Source: Ardenticatenaceae bacterium
Lineage (GTDB): Bacteria; Chloroflexota; Anaerolineae; Promineifilales; Promineifilaceae
DNA: 64,000 bases
Reading direction: 5' to 3'
Assembly: GCA_011525915.1 (NCBI GenBank)
Contig: WYBM01000026.1
Coordinates: 123,567 to 187,566 of the forward strand
In this document: positions 8,256-16,537 of the stretch, in pieces
Position numbering within the stretch: position 1 is the first letter of the stretch
How the letters are laid out: every line of letters starts with the position of its first letter
Position numbers and translations under genes: made by a program
The notes under the pieces: model-generated
Databases searched by the model: none
What the model was told of the DNA's origin: nothing
The model's input: only the letters and a program-made list of their open reading frames with translations

Positions 8256-9233
8256 TCATGCCTGGTCGCTCATTTCCAACCAGGCAATTTCATTGCGCGT
8301 AAGCTGGCAGGTGATGGCCCGCAGATTGTCGGCAAATTCTTCGGCTGACCGGCTGCCTACCAGTGCGTACACGTCCAGGGGCTGGTTAAATACGTAAGCC
8401 AGGGCAATATGCATGGATGTCAGGTCGCGCTCAGCGGCCAGTTGGCTGGTGCGCTGCAACCGGCCAAAGTTCGCCGGAGTGCAATACGTTTCCACGCATA
8501 CCTGGTCCAACCAGTAGGTAAACGTATCAAGATTATCCGGCGTGAAGCGGCCTGAAAAGAAGCCGGCCGCAACGCTGGACCAGGTAAAAAGGGGCATTGA
8601 CTGGGCGGCATACCAGGCGCGGTCTGCCTGCCCCGGTGTGCCACTGATCGAGAGACAATCGGGCCAGGGCGGTTTGGCCGGTACGGCCAGGCTGAACTGA
8701 GGGCTGCTAGCCGTAAAACCAACCAGACCATGCGCCGCTGCATATGCGTTCGCCTCCTGAATGCGTGCGGCTGACCAGTTAGAGCCACCATAAGCGCGGA
8801 TTTTACCGGCTTGCAGATGTTCGTTGAAGGTTTCAACGATGACGCCAACGGGTACGGCGGGGTCATCACGATGCAGCAGGTAAAGATCAATGGTATCTGT
8901 GCGCAGCCGGGCCAGTGAATCATGCAGATCGGTGGTGATGTCAAAAGGAGTAACACGGGGACGATCCTGGTTAGGATGACCACATTTGCTCAGGATAAAA
9001 ACCTGCTCACGAACCCCGCGTGTGTGCATCCATTCTCCCAAAACGCGTTCGCTTTGGCCGCCGCCATACGCATGGGCCGTATCAAACGCCGTGCAGCCCA
9101 TTGCCAGCACAGCATCAAAAAGAGACATGGCGTCGGCCGTATGGCTGGTATTGACAAAGGCCGTGCCTTGGACTAAGCGGGAAATGGGTTTGGGATTACC
9201 GGGGATACGGCCGTATAACATCTCTGTGATCAT
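8256..9233 (-). CDS. Aldo/keto reductase
   Basis: A 325-residue NADPH-dependent carbonyl reductase of the aldo/keto reductase superfamily. The catalytic tetrad is recognisable: Asp and Tyr in FDTAHAYGGGQSERVLGEWM, Lys in FILSKCGH and His in LYLLHRDDP. The C-terminal NADP-binding segment IALAYVFNQPLDVYALVGSRSAEEF is also present. It is the first gene of the three-gene sugar operon, 35 bp ahead of the isomerase. The ribosome site is GAGGG. It probably reduces or oxidises a sugar aldehyde, but the substrate is inferred from context only. Confidence 0.9.
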   Translation of the reverse strand: MITEMLYGRIPGNPKPISRLVQGTAFVNTSHTADAMSLFDAVLAMGCTAFDTAHAYGGGQSERVLGEWMHTRGVREQVFILSKCGHPNQDRPRVTPFDITTDLHDSLARLRTDTIDLYLLHRDDPAVPVGVIVETFNEHLQAGKIRAYGGSNWSAARIQEANAYAAAHGLVGFTASSPQFSLAVPAKPPWPDCLSISGTPGQADRAWYAAQSMPLFTWSSVAAGFFSGRFTPDNLDTFTYWLDQVCVETYCTPANFGRLQRTSQLAAERDLTSMHIALAYVFNQPLDVYALVGSRSAEEFADNLRAITCQLTRNEIAWLEMSDQA

Positions 9234-9310
9234 ACATCACCCTCTCACCCGGAATTTTAACCAACTACCCAGGAAAAGCTAACAATCATCGGCAACCCAG
9301 ATGGCGTTGA

Positions 9311-11209
9311 TCATCCTGGTTTAGATGGGGCGGTGGGCTCCATCGTCGGCGTCAGTGTAGGCGTGGCGGCAGGTGGGATGGTTGGCGGTATGCTAGGCGT
9401 CGGTGTCGCCGGAATGGTCGGGGGTGGTGTATACGTCACCGCCGGCGTCTGGGTGGGGGGTACCGTGGGGGGCAGCGGTGTAAACGTGGGCACTGCCGTG
9501 GGTGGTATAGCAGATGACATCTTAGTGGGGGTGATAGGTTGAGACGGTACCGGGGTTGGTAGCGGGGGCGTCACAGGAGCGCCTGGCGGCACGGCCGTAG
9601 GTGGTACGCTGGTATTTCGCGGCATCTGGGTCGGTACGGCTGCCACCGTAGGCAGGGGCGGTGGGGCCGGAACCAGGGTAGCCACGGCCGGAATGGTGGG
9701 GGGGGTGGCTGGCAGTGTCACGGCCATAGGGGTACCTTTGATCTGTTTTAACCACCCTTCACAGTCGGTCCCCACTTGCTGCAAATAAGCGGATGGCTCC
9801 GGCTCGATGGTCCGTGCCAGAGAAAGGCAGTGACGCAAATCGGCGGCGGCTTCATCCCAGGACTGCTGCGCTATGCGGGCCAGGCCTCGCGCCAGGAAAT
9901 AGGCAGGATGTGTGCCGTCATGGGCAATCGCTTCATCAAACTCGGCCTCGGCGGCCGCCGGCTGCGCTTGGGCCAGGGCGATGTTGCCCAACCCGGCGTG
10001 CGCCCGCGCCATTACTTCCGGTGAAGCCAACGGGTCTACGGCTGCCAGGACGGCCGTTTCCAAATAATAGGTCTGTGCCTGCGCCAGGTCATGCCGGGTA
10101 TACCAGTAATTGCCCAGCCCAAAATGAGCCTGCGCCAGATTAGGGTTTAGAGCTAGAGCCGCTTCATATTGGGCGCGGGCTTCTTCAGCTCGCCCCTGGG
10201 CATCTAAACACACCCCCAGCGTCATGTAAATGGCATCGGTCCGGCCAAACGCTTCGCCAGGTGCAGCGGCCAGCGCCAGGGCAGCATGGAAGCGACGGGA
10301 ACAACTATCATAGGCACCCGCGTGCAGCGATTCAAAACCCAGAGCGGCATTGGCAATGACGGCCAACCGTCGGGCTAGGATACGACCACCGCTTACGGCC
10401 GTGTCTACCACAAACGGTTCTGATAAAGAAGCGGCTACAACTTGCAACCCGGGCGAGTCGTCTGCCAGGTTATAGTGCAGGCTGACGGCGACCCGGTCTT
10501 GCTGCTGACTGCTGCTGAGCAGTACGGTCATATCGGCGCCACGGCTGGGGTGTGCCCGTGGCGGCGTCTGTTCTGGCATGAGGAAGTGAGCGACAACAGC
10601 TACCTGGTTTGTCAGGCCGCTTTGAGCCAGCCTGGCAGGCAGATCGCCAGCGGCAAAGGTGACCAGCTCTTGCGCCAGGTCATCACCTGGGGTGGCCAGC
10701 AGCAAGATGTTGTAGCGGTCAGGCGTAAAGGTGGGCAACGGCCGTGAAGGAGATGGCGAGGCCACAAACAATGACAGCCATAACCAGGCCAGCGTCAGTA
10801 AACCAATAACACCCAGGCTGGTCATCAAACCCGGCATGGCCCATTGCCGGGCTAAATCTTGCGGTTCTAAAACGATGTCTGCCGTGGCCGTGCTTGCTGC
10901 CGGTGCCTCCGGAAACAATGCCTCCTTTAACCCTTGCGGCTGAGGGTAGCCGGTGCTTTCCAGAAAGGCATCAATCCAGCCCTGATCATATCCACCACGC
11001 TGCGCAAAAATGCGGGCCAGCGTCTCTACATCTACGGCTTTGGGTGGCAAATGCCCTTTGCGCCAGCGTTCCACGGCCGAACCGCCCTGCCGCCCCAGCG
11101 CGTACCCCAGCTCATCCTGCACAATGCGTACCGATTTGTTTTCATTCTGGCAAATACGGTGGATGGCTGCGGTAAGCATCTGGGCAAATTTTTCAGCAGA
11201 CTGGGTCAT
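9311..11209 (-). CDS. Membrane regulator: HTH-like N-terminal domain, TM, TPRs, Pro/Thr tail
   Basis: About 632 residues. The first ~90 residues form a small helical domain (VRIVQDELGYALGRQGGSAVERWRKGHLP...LEALFP) that closely matches the N-terminus of the ATPase at 58784-59983 and resembles an XRE-type DNA-binding fold. One transmembrane helix follows (MTSLGVIGLLTLAWLWLSLF), then a globular region, TPR-like repeats with AQAHFGLGNYWYTRHDLAQAQTYYLETAV, and a ~140-residue tail of Pro/Thr repeats. A soluble DNA-binding head with an exported TPR region would suit a one-protein membrane sensor, but that is inference. An upstream GTG at 11227 is an alternative start. A palindrome sits about 30 bp upstream. 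Function unknown. Confidence 0.7.
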   Translation of the reverse strand: MTQSAEKFAQMLTAAIHRICQNENKSVRIVQDELGYALGRQGGSAVERWRKGHLPPKAVDVETLARIFAQRGGYDQGWIDAFLESTGYPQPQGLKEALFPEAPAASTATADIVLEPQDLARQWAMPGLMTSLGVIGLLTLAWLWLSLFVASPSPSRPLPTFTPDRYNILLLATPGDDLAQELVTFAAGDLPARLAQSGLTNQVAVVAHFLMPEQTPPRAHPSRGADMTVLLSSSQQQDRVAVSLHYNLADDSPGLQVVAASLSEPFVVDTAVSGGRILARRLAVIANAALGFESLHAGAYDSCSRRFHAALALAAAPGEAFGRTDAIYMTLGVCLDAQGRAEEARAQYEAALALNPNLAQAHFGLGNYWYTRHDLAQAQTYYLETAVLAAVDPLASPEVMARAHAGLGNIALAQAQPAAAEAEFDEAIAHDGTHPAYFLARGLARIAQQSWDEAAADLRHCLSLARTIEPEPSAYLQQVGTDCEGWLKQIKGTPMAVTLPATPPTIPAVATLVPAPPPLPTVAAVPTQMPRNTSVPPTAVPPGAPVTPPLPTPVPSQPITPTKMSSAIPPTAVPTFTPLPPTVPPTQTPAVTYTPPPTIPATPTPSIPPTIPPAATPTLTPTMEPTAPSKPG

Positions 11210-11228
11210 GAGCAGCAATTTCCTCACA

Positions 11229-11257
11229 TTCGGATCAGATTCGGATCAATGATCCGA
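11229..11257. promoter_or_regulatory. Candidate operator: direct plus inverted TCGGATCA repeats
   Basis: TTCGGATCA occurs twice, at 11229-11237 and 11240-11248 (11-bp period, one helical turn). The second copy forms a perfect palindrome TCGGATCAATGATCCGA (11241-11257). It lies just upstream of the gene with the HTH-like N-terminus, so autoregulation is plausible but unproven. Confidence 0.45.
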
Positions 11258-11435
11258 CACCCAATCACGACCTGCGGCTATGATACAACCATACGTTGGG
11301 TGTTACCTGAAACCAAAGAATGCTCTTGGTGGATTTTTAAGATTCTCCCGCTTTCACCTATTATAGGGGAATCCATAATATGGCAACCCTACGTACACCA
11401 ATCGTTGGAAAGAACTTACTATATAGGAGGTTTTC

Positions 11436-12557
11436 ATGAAGAAGTCCATTTTGCTGGCCTTGAGTCTGCTTGTTGTCATGGTGGGGTCACTAACCACCCT
11501 GGCCCAGAACAGTGCCCAGGCAAATTCACTACTAACACCAACGCCCAGTCCCATCCCTGGGCCATGTGTTACGCCGCCGCCATTTCCCACCGCCACCCCC
11601 TGGGTGACAATCACCCCTACGCCTGTTTTTACACCCACACCCACGCCCTCTACCACGGGGGCACCCACACCTACCCCTTGTGTTATCCCTCCCACGATGA
11701 CGCCTTACCCCACCTTCCCTCCACCCCCTTGTGAAACATCAACACCCCCACCGTTACCGGGCACGGCCGCACCCCCACCCTGCCCCACAACACCCACGGT
11801 AACGCCCACAACAACACCCATCTTTTCGGCCACTGTTCACGTCACGCCCTCTCGCACACAGGTGACTGTGGGGGAAACGGTAACGGTGACAGTAGACCTG
11901 ACAGTCAGCGAGGGCTGCCAGCTGCCTGTATATATGCTGACGCTGGACCAGACAGGGCCAGATGGGGCCCTGTTTACGCCCGCTGAAGTTATGGTAGGGC
12001 CGGGTGTACCCATGCCCACCACCATTACCGTCACGGCCGTGGCCACCGGTACCACCACCTTTCATGCGGAAGTGGACGGCGAACGTAATTGTGGCCACGG
12101 GTGGCTATGGGTTTACCTGCATGGTTACTCCGAAGACATCACCGTAGCGCCAGAAACACCACCGGGTGGGCTTGAGCTTTTCCACTTTTTGCCGTTGATT
12201 ATCAGACCCATACCCATCTATGGCTCTGTTCTGATAGAGAATGGTGTTTGCTGCCTGGGGGCTATCGCCGGGGAAACAATACCGTTGGATACAGCGTTTT
12301 TTGCCGTCAGCAGCATGGGGACGGTGGACAAAATGCGTACCAACCTGGCAGCAGTCTGCCTGGATGAAACGATGATGGCCACCCTGTCATGGGAGCCTTT
12401 TGTGCCCGCCAAAACATTCATGCTGATCGCGCCGATTAATTTCGTAGGGTTTAACGTCAGCGTGCAATATGGTGACGACGCCGGCAACCTGTCACCGGTT
12501 TATTGTGACGATATTGTCATTGAAGGCTTCCCCCCATCACCTACACCGACTCCCTGA
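11436..12557 (+). CDS. Secreted Pro/Thr-rich protein with Ig-like domain
   Basis: A 373-residue exported protein of unknown role. It has a clear signal peptide (MKKSILLALSLLVVMVGSLTTLAQ), then about 110 residues dominated by T and P, a typical extracellular stalk. Next comes a beta-rich domain (SATVHVTPSRTQVTVGETVTVTVDLTV), and an FHFLPLIIRP segment resembling the C-terminal YLP tail of the protein at 42822-47957. The last ~110 residues carry several cysteines (VENGVCC-like, AVCLDE, VYCDD), possibly disulfide bonded, and the protein ends in a short TPTP tail. The ribosome site AGGAGG is strong. It is divergent from the membrane regulator gene. Surface display or adhesion is possible but not demonstrable. 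Confidence 0.75.
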   Translation: MKKSILLALSLLVVMVGSLTTLAQNSAQANSLLTPTPSPIPGPCVTPPPFPTATPWVTITPTPVFTPTPTPSTTGAPTPTPCVIPPTMTPYPTFPPPPCETSTPPPLPGTAAPPPCPTTPTVTPTTTPIFSATVHVTPSRTQVTVGETVTVTVDLTVSEGCQLPVYMLTLDQTGPDGALFTPAEVMVGPGVPMPTTITVTAVATGTTTFHAEVDGERNCGHGWLWVYLHGYSEDITVAPETPPGGLELFHFLPLIIRPIPIYGSVLIENGVCCLGAIAGETIPLDTAFFAVSSMGTVDKMRTNLAAVCLDETMMATLSWEPFVPAKTFMLIAPINFVGFNVSVQYGDDAGNLSPVYCDDIVIEGFPPSPTPTP

Positions 12558-12569
12558 TAGCAGGGAGTC
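12548..12569 (+). terminator. Hairpin overlapping the stop codon
   Basis: GACTCCCTG (12548-12556) pairs perfectly with CAGGGAGTC (12561-12569) around an ATAG loop; the TGA stop (12555-12557) lies in the stem. No T-run follows, so it may protect the mRNA 3' end rather than terminate on its own. Confidence 0.4.
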
Positions 12570-12571
12570 AC

Positions 12572-12600
12572 TTGGGCTCTGCCCCGGCTCGCGTTACAAT
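12572..12600 (+). promoter_or_regulatory. Candidate sigma-70-type promoter for the cyclase gene
   Basis: TTGGGC (12572-12577) and TACAAT (12595-12600) are separated by 17 bp, about 32 bp ahead of the cyclase start codon at 12633. Confidence 0.45.
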
Positions 12601-12632
12601 TACCAGCATCAAAGCAAGATGTGAGGTAGAAA

Positions 12633-13280
12633 ATGAAGCTGATAGACGTGAGCCACACCATTGAACATGGCCTGATTACCTACAAAGGGCTGCCCGCACC
12701 GCTGGTGTGTGACTTTCTCACCCGCGAGGCGTCACGAGCCTTGTATGCACCAGGCACAGAGTTTCACATCGGCAAGATCGAGATGGTGGCCAACACCGGC
12801 ACGTACATCGATGCGCCTTATCACCGTTTTGCCGATGGCCTGGATATTGCCGACTTGCCCCTGGCCGGGCTGGTAAACCTGGAAGGGATTGTGATTCGGG
12901 CAGCGTCTGGCCGGACCATTACCCCCGCCCACTTCCAACACAAAGACCTCAGGGGGAAAGCTGTCCTTGTTCACACCGGGTGGGACCAGCATTGGCGCAC
13001 TGACCAATATTTTGAAGGCCACCCTTTTCTGACCGAAGAAACGGCAGTCTTTCTGCAAAAAGCCGGCGCGGTGCTGGTGGGCATTGATTCGCTGAATATT
13101 GATGACACCGCCGACGGCCGTCGCCCCGTGCACACGGCGCTGTTGGGCAGCCAGATCCCCATCGTGGAACATCTGTGCCGCCTGGACCAACTGCCAGATG
13201 AGGGGTTCCGCTTTTTTGCGGCACCTGTCAAAGTGCGGGGCATGGGTACCTTTCCAGTACGGGCTTTTGGGCTTTTTTAG
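12633..13280 (+). CDS. Cyclase-family (kynurenine formamidase-like) hydrolase
   Basis: A 215-residue member of the metal-dependent cyclase family, which includes kynurenine formamidase. These enzymes hydrolyse amides or lactones using a metal site built by the HxGTHxDxPxH motif. Here the motif reads NTGTYIDAPYH (about residues 53-63): the first His is Asn and the second is Tyr, while the Asp and final His remain. Metal coordination may therefore differ, or the substrate may be unusual. The rest of the fold is intact (GKAVLVHTGWD, VGIDSLNIDD, PIVEHLCRLDQLP). GAGG precedes the ATG. It is followed after 12 bp by a quinone oxidoreductase-like gene, probably one operon. Confidence 0.8.
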   Translation: MKLIDVSHTIEHGLITYKGLPAPLVCDFLTREASRALYAPGTEFHIGKIEMVANTGTYIDAPYHRFADGLDIADLPLAGLVNLEGIVIRAASGRTITPAHFQHKDLRGKAVLVHTGWDQHWRTDQYFEGHPFLTEETAVFLQKAGAVLVGIDSLNIDDTADGRRPVHTALLGSQIPIVEHLCRLDQLPDEGFRFFAAPVKVRGMGTFPVRAFGLF

Positions 13281-13292
13281 AGGTAAGGGTTT

Positions 13293-14270
13293 GTGAAAGC
13301 AGTTATTTGCGAAGCGTGGGGGGAACCTGAATCATTGAGGGTGGATGAACGGCCGTCGCCGCCGCTGGGGCCGGGGCAGGTGCGCATTGGCGTTCATGCT
13401 TGTGGCGTTAATTTTGCAGACACCCTTATCATTCAAGGGTTATACCAGGAAAAGCCGCCATTTCCGTTTAGCCCAGGCATGGAGGTGGCCGGGGAAATTC
13501 TGGAAATAGGCGCAGGTGTCACCCATGTGCGGGTGGGCGACCGGGTGGCGGCCATTACCGGCTGGGGAGGGTACGCTGAAGAAGTGGTCACGGCTGCCCA
13601 AACCGTCTTACCCATTCCGGCAGCCATGGATTTTGTGACCGCCGCCGGATTTGCCATTACCTATGGCACGTCACACATTGCCTTGACACAGCGTGCTCAT
13701 TTGCAGCCGGGCGAAGTGCTGCTGGTGCATGGGGCCGCCGGAGGTGTAGGGTTGACGGCCGTGGAACTGGGCAAATTATTAGGCGCTACGGTTATTGCCA
13801 CGGCCAGCACGGCCGAAAAACTGGCCCTGGCCCAGCAGTATGGCGCAGATCACCTCATCAATTACCGTGAAGAAACGTTTCGAGATCAGGTTAAAGCGAT
13901 CACCAACGGCCAGGGCGCCAATGTCATTTATGACCCAGTGGGTGGTGATGTGTTTGACGAATCTACCCGCTGTATTGCCTGGGAAGGGCGTTTGGTGGTC
14001 ATTGGCTTTGCCAACGGCCGTATTCCCCAACTGCCCGTCAACCTGGCCCTGGTTAAGAATTTCAGCGTGGTTGGCGTCTATTGGGGCGGCTACTTATCAC
14101 GGCACCCTCACGTCATTACCAACTCCCTGGCTACCCTCATGGCCTGGTACGCCGAAGGTAAGATCAAACCGCATATCTCCCAAACCTATCCTTTGGCAGA
14201 GGCGGGCGCTGCCTTAAATGCACTCATCAACCGCCAATCCACCGGCAAGGTGGTACTGACCATTCGCTGA
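13293..14270 (+). CDS. Zinc-independent quinone oxidoreductase / enoyl reductase (MDR superfamily)
   Basis: A 325-residue NADPH-dependent medium-chain dehydrogenase/reductase of the quinone oxidoreductase type. Features are PGMEVAGEILEIGAGV and VGDRVAAI in the GroES-like domain, and the nucleotide-binding motif VHGAAGGVGLTAVELGK followed by GADHLINYREE. The zinc-ligand cysteines of true alcohol dehydrogenases are absent. The start is GTG with an AGGTAAGGG ribosome site, 12 bp after the cyclase gene, so the two are probably co-transcribed. Likely substrates are quinones or 2-enoyl thioesters; the sequence does not say which. Confidence 0.9.
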   Translation: MKAVICEAWGEPESLRVDERPSPPLGPGQVRIGVHACGVNFADTLIIQGLYQEKPPFPFSPGMEVAGEILEIGAGVTHVRVGDRVAAITGWGGYAEEVVTAAQTVLPIPAAMDFVTAAGFAITYGTSHIALTQRAHLQPGEVLLVHGAAGGVGLTAVELGKLLGATVIATASTAEKLALAQQYGADHLINYREETFRDQVKAITNGQGANVIYDPVGGDVFDESTRCIAWEGRLVVIGFANGRIPQLPVNLALVKNFSVVGVYWGGYLSRHPHVITNSLATLMAWYAEGKIKPHISQTYPLAEAGAALNALINRQSTGKVVLTIR

Positions 14271-14300
14271 CCTTGCAAGTGCATCATCTACCCTACCCCT

Positions 14301-15806
14301 TCATTCTCGTTCGCGTAGATGAGGGAACAGCAGCACTTCGCGGATGGTAGCCTTGTCCGTAAACAACATCACCAGGCGATCGACGCCCACACCAAACCCC
14401 CCATTGGGAGGCATACCATACCGAAGGGCCCGCAAATAATCTTCGTCAATGGGGTTACGCTCATCATCTTCTTGGGCATACAATGTTTGCAGCATTTCAA
14501 AACGTGCCTGCTGGTCTAACGGATCGTTAAGTTCCGTGAAAGCATTGCCCATTTCCATGCCAGCAATAAAAAACTCAAAGCGCTCTACGTGGAATGGGTC
14601 ACCGGGGATGGCTTTGGCCAGCGGCGAAATTTCCCGCGGATAGGTGGTGATGATGGTGGGCTGGATGAGCCGCGGCTCTACGGTGTCGCCAAAAATACCA
14701 TCAATAAGTTTGCCCCAACTGGCGCCTTCTGGTGCGTGCCCGCCGGCCTCCCGAATGGCTTTGGCCAGACTGGCCGCATCCAGATGCTCCATATAATCGA
14801 TCTCAGCAAACTGTTTGATGGCGTCACGCATGGTCATACGCGGCCAGGAGCCCCCCACGTCCACGGTCTGGCCCTGATAAGTAATAACCGTCCCCCCCGT
14901 TACCACTTGGGCTATGTGCTGGATCATACGCTCGGTAAAGAGCATCACATCCTGGTAATCCCAGTAAGCGGCATAAAACTCCAGCATAGTGAATTCAGGG
15001 TTATGTTTAAAACTGACACCTTCATTGCGAAAGTCACGGCCAATTTCATACACACGCTCAATGCCCCCCACCAGCAGGCGTTTCAGGTATAGTTCAAAGG
15101 AGATACGCAAAAAAAGTTCTTGTTTTAGCTGGTTGTGATGGGTGGTAAACGGCCGTGCCGCGGCGCCACCATACAACGGCTGTAAAATGGGGGTTTCTAC
15201 TTCCAAAAAATCGTGGTCATCCATAAAGCGGCGCAAGGCGCGGATAATTTGGGCGCGTGTGCGAAACACATGACGTACATGAGGGTTGGTCGCCAGATCG
15301 GCATAACGCTGCCGGTACCGTTCTTCCACGTTAGAAAACTCGCTATACCGGATAATTTCGCCATCAACTTCTTCCTCTTTCACCACTGGCAGTGGACTGA
15401 CAGCTTTGCTGAGCAGCTTCCACGCTGCCACACGTAGGCTCACCTCGCCGGCTCGTGTACGGAACATGACGCCGCTGACCTGCACAAAGTCACCCAAATC
15501 AAGCAGTTTACGGAAGATACGGTGAGCATCTTCACCTATTTCTTCCTGGCGCACAAACAATTGCACACGGCCGTGGCCATCCTCGATATGCGCAAACACC
15601 GTCTTCCCCATATCACGAAAACTGACGATACGGCCGCACACCGTCACCGGTGGCACTGCCGTTTCATCTTCAGCAAAAGTGGCCTTGGCGGCCACGGTGG
15701 TATGGGTGCGCTCCACACGCCGGGGATAAGGCTCTACACCTGCTTCTTTCAGGCGTTCCAGTTTGGTAAGGCGTTGTTCTTCAAGTTGTGTGGGTTGCCA
15801 GGTCAT
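14301..15806 (-). CDS. lysS: Lysine--tRNA ligase, class II
   Basis: Attaches lysine to tRNA-Lys. At 501 residues it has the normal class II LysRS length. The N-terminal OB-fold anticodon domain carries TVCGRIVSFRDMGKTVFAHIEDG. Class II motif 2 is FRNEGVSFKHNPEFTMLEFYAAY and motif 3 is NGGFGVGVDRLVMLF. An open frame runs 33 codons further upstream, but that stretch contains the greA terminator, so the ATG at 15806 is chosen. It converges with the quinone oxidoreductase gene, whose stop is 30 bp away, and follows greA on the same strand. Confidence 0.97.
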   Translation of the reverse strand: MTWQPTQLEEQRLTKLERLKEAGVEPYPRRVERTHTTVAAKATFAEDETAVPPVTVCGRIVSFRDMGKTVFAHIEDGHGRVQLFVRQEEIGEDAHRIFRKLLDLGDFVQVSGVMFRTRAGEVSLRVAAWKLLSKAVSPLPVVKEEEVDGEIIRYSEFSNVEERYRQRYADLATNPHVRHVFRTRAQIIRALRRFMDDHDFLEVETPILQPLYGGAAARPFTTHHNQLKQELFLRISFELYLKRLLVGGIERVYEIGRDFRNEGVSFKHNPEFTMLEFYAAYWDYQDVMLFTERMIQHIAQVVTGGTVITYQGQTVDVGGSWPRMTMRDAIKQFAEIDYMEHLDAASLAKAIREAGGHAPEGASWGKLIDGIFGDTVEPRLIQPTIITTYPREISPLAKAIPGDPFHVERFEFFIAGMEMGNAFTELNDPLDQQARFEMLQTLYAQEDDERNPIDEDYLRALRYGMPPNGGFGVGVDRLVMLFTDKATIREVLLFPHLRERE

Positions 15807-15882
15807 AAGCTTCTCTTTTCCAAAAAGCGGAGACCGGAGAGCGGCTGAAATCTCGCGCTCCAGGCTCCGCGCTCTTTTTCTC

Positions 15883-15910
15883 AAAAAAAAGCCCGTGTAA
15901 GTCACGGGCT
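15883..15910 (-). terminator. Rho-independent terminator after greA
   Basis: On the minus strand AGCCCGTG pairs with CACGGGCT across a 5-base loop, followed by eight T. It lies 35 bp beyond the greA stop and before the lysS start, so lysS has its own promoter or relies on read-through. Confidence 0.85.
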
Positions 15911-15944
15911 AAAGATTTTTAGGCAATACGGCCGTCAGGCCTTG

Positions 15945-16427
15945 TTACTCAATCTTCACCACCCGGAATTCCAGGACACCGTTGGGCGCATTTACCCGCA
16001 CCTTAGCGCCCTTCTTGGCGCCCAACAGCGCCTTACCTAATGGGCTTTCATTGGAAATGCGCCCTTCTTCGGGGTCGGCTTCGGCTGCCCCTACCAGGTG
16101 ATAACGCTCTTCATCGTCAAACCCTTCTTCCGTAATCGTTACCCAACTGCCAATACGCACGGCGTCACGTGCGCCATTATCTTCAATGAGTTTGTAATTT
16201 TTCAGGATCTCTTCCAGCTCCTGGATGCGCCCTTCTAAGAATGCCTGCTCATTGCGGGCAGCTTCCAGGCCGGCGTTTTCTACAAAATCATCATCCTGCC
16301 CATCCTCAAAAGCTGCCTGAAGTCGATCAGCCACTTCCTCGCGCTTGACTGTTTTGAGGTACTCTAATTCTTTGGTTAACTTATCTACACCTTCTTGTGT
16401 AAGTAAATGAGGTTTCATTATTGTCAT
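15945..16427 (-). CDS. greA: Transcription elongation factor GreA
   Basis: Rescues backtracked RNA polymerase by stimulating cleavage of the nascent RNA. The 160-residue protein has the N-terminal coiled coil (QEGVDKLTKELEYLKTVKREEVADRL...RIQELEEILKNY) with an acidic tip in DDDFVENAGLEAARNEQAFLEGRI; the paired Asp and Glu needed at the tip (DxxEN) are present. The C-terminal FKBP-like domain ends SPLGKALLGAKKGAKVRVNAPNG. The tip has extra aspartates compared with the usual GDLSENAEY. A strong terminator follows and a palindrome lies in the leader. Confidence 0.95.
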   Translation of the reverse strand: MTIMKPHLLTQEGVDKLTKELEYLKTVKREEVADRLQAAFEDGQDDDFVENAGLEAARNEQAFLEGRIQELEEILKNYKLIEDNGARDAVRIGSWVTITEEGFDDEERYHLVGAAEADPEEGRISNESPLGKALLGAKKGAKVRVNAPNGVLEFRVVKIE

Positions 16428-16450
16428 AACCTGCCCCTAATAAGGGAAAT

Positions 16451-16468
16451 ACCGCTGATGTCAGCGGT
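16451..16468. promoter_or_regulatory. Palindrome upstream of greA
   Basis: ACCGCTGA-TG-TCAGCGGT, perfect 8-bp arms, centred about 32 bp upstream of the greA start. It could be an operator or, given its tight 2-bp centre, part of a leader structure. Confidence 0.35.
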
Positions 16469-16537
16469 ACGCCTCCATTGTGTTTGAAGTTAGGGGCGGG
16501 ATTATATCAATAGAATCCGGGGCAGACAAATTGCTTT

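Noticed and set aside
10934..11734. 266-codon plus-strand ORF
   Set aside because: It runs antisense to the membrane regulator and out of frame with the secreted protein; low complexity and no ribosome site.
14301..15905. Longer LysS with 33 extra N-terminal residues
   Set aside because: The extension includes the greA terminator and reaches beyond the normal LysS N-terminus.
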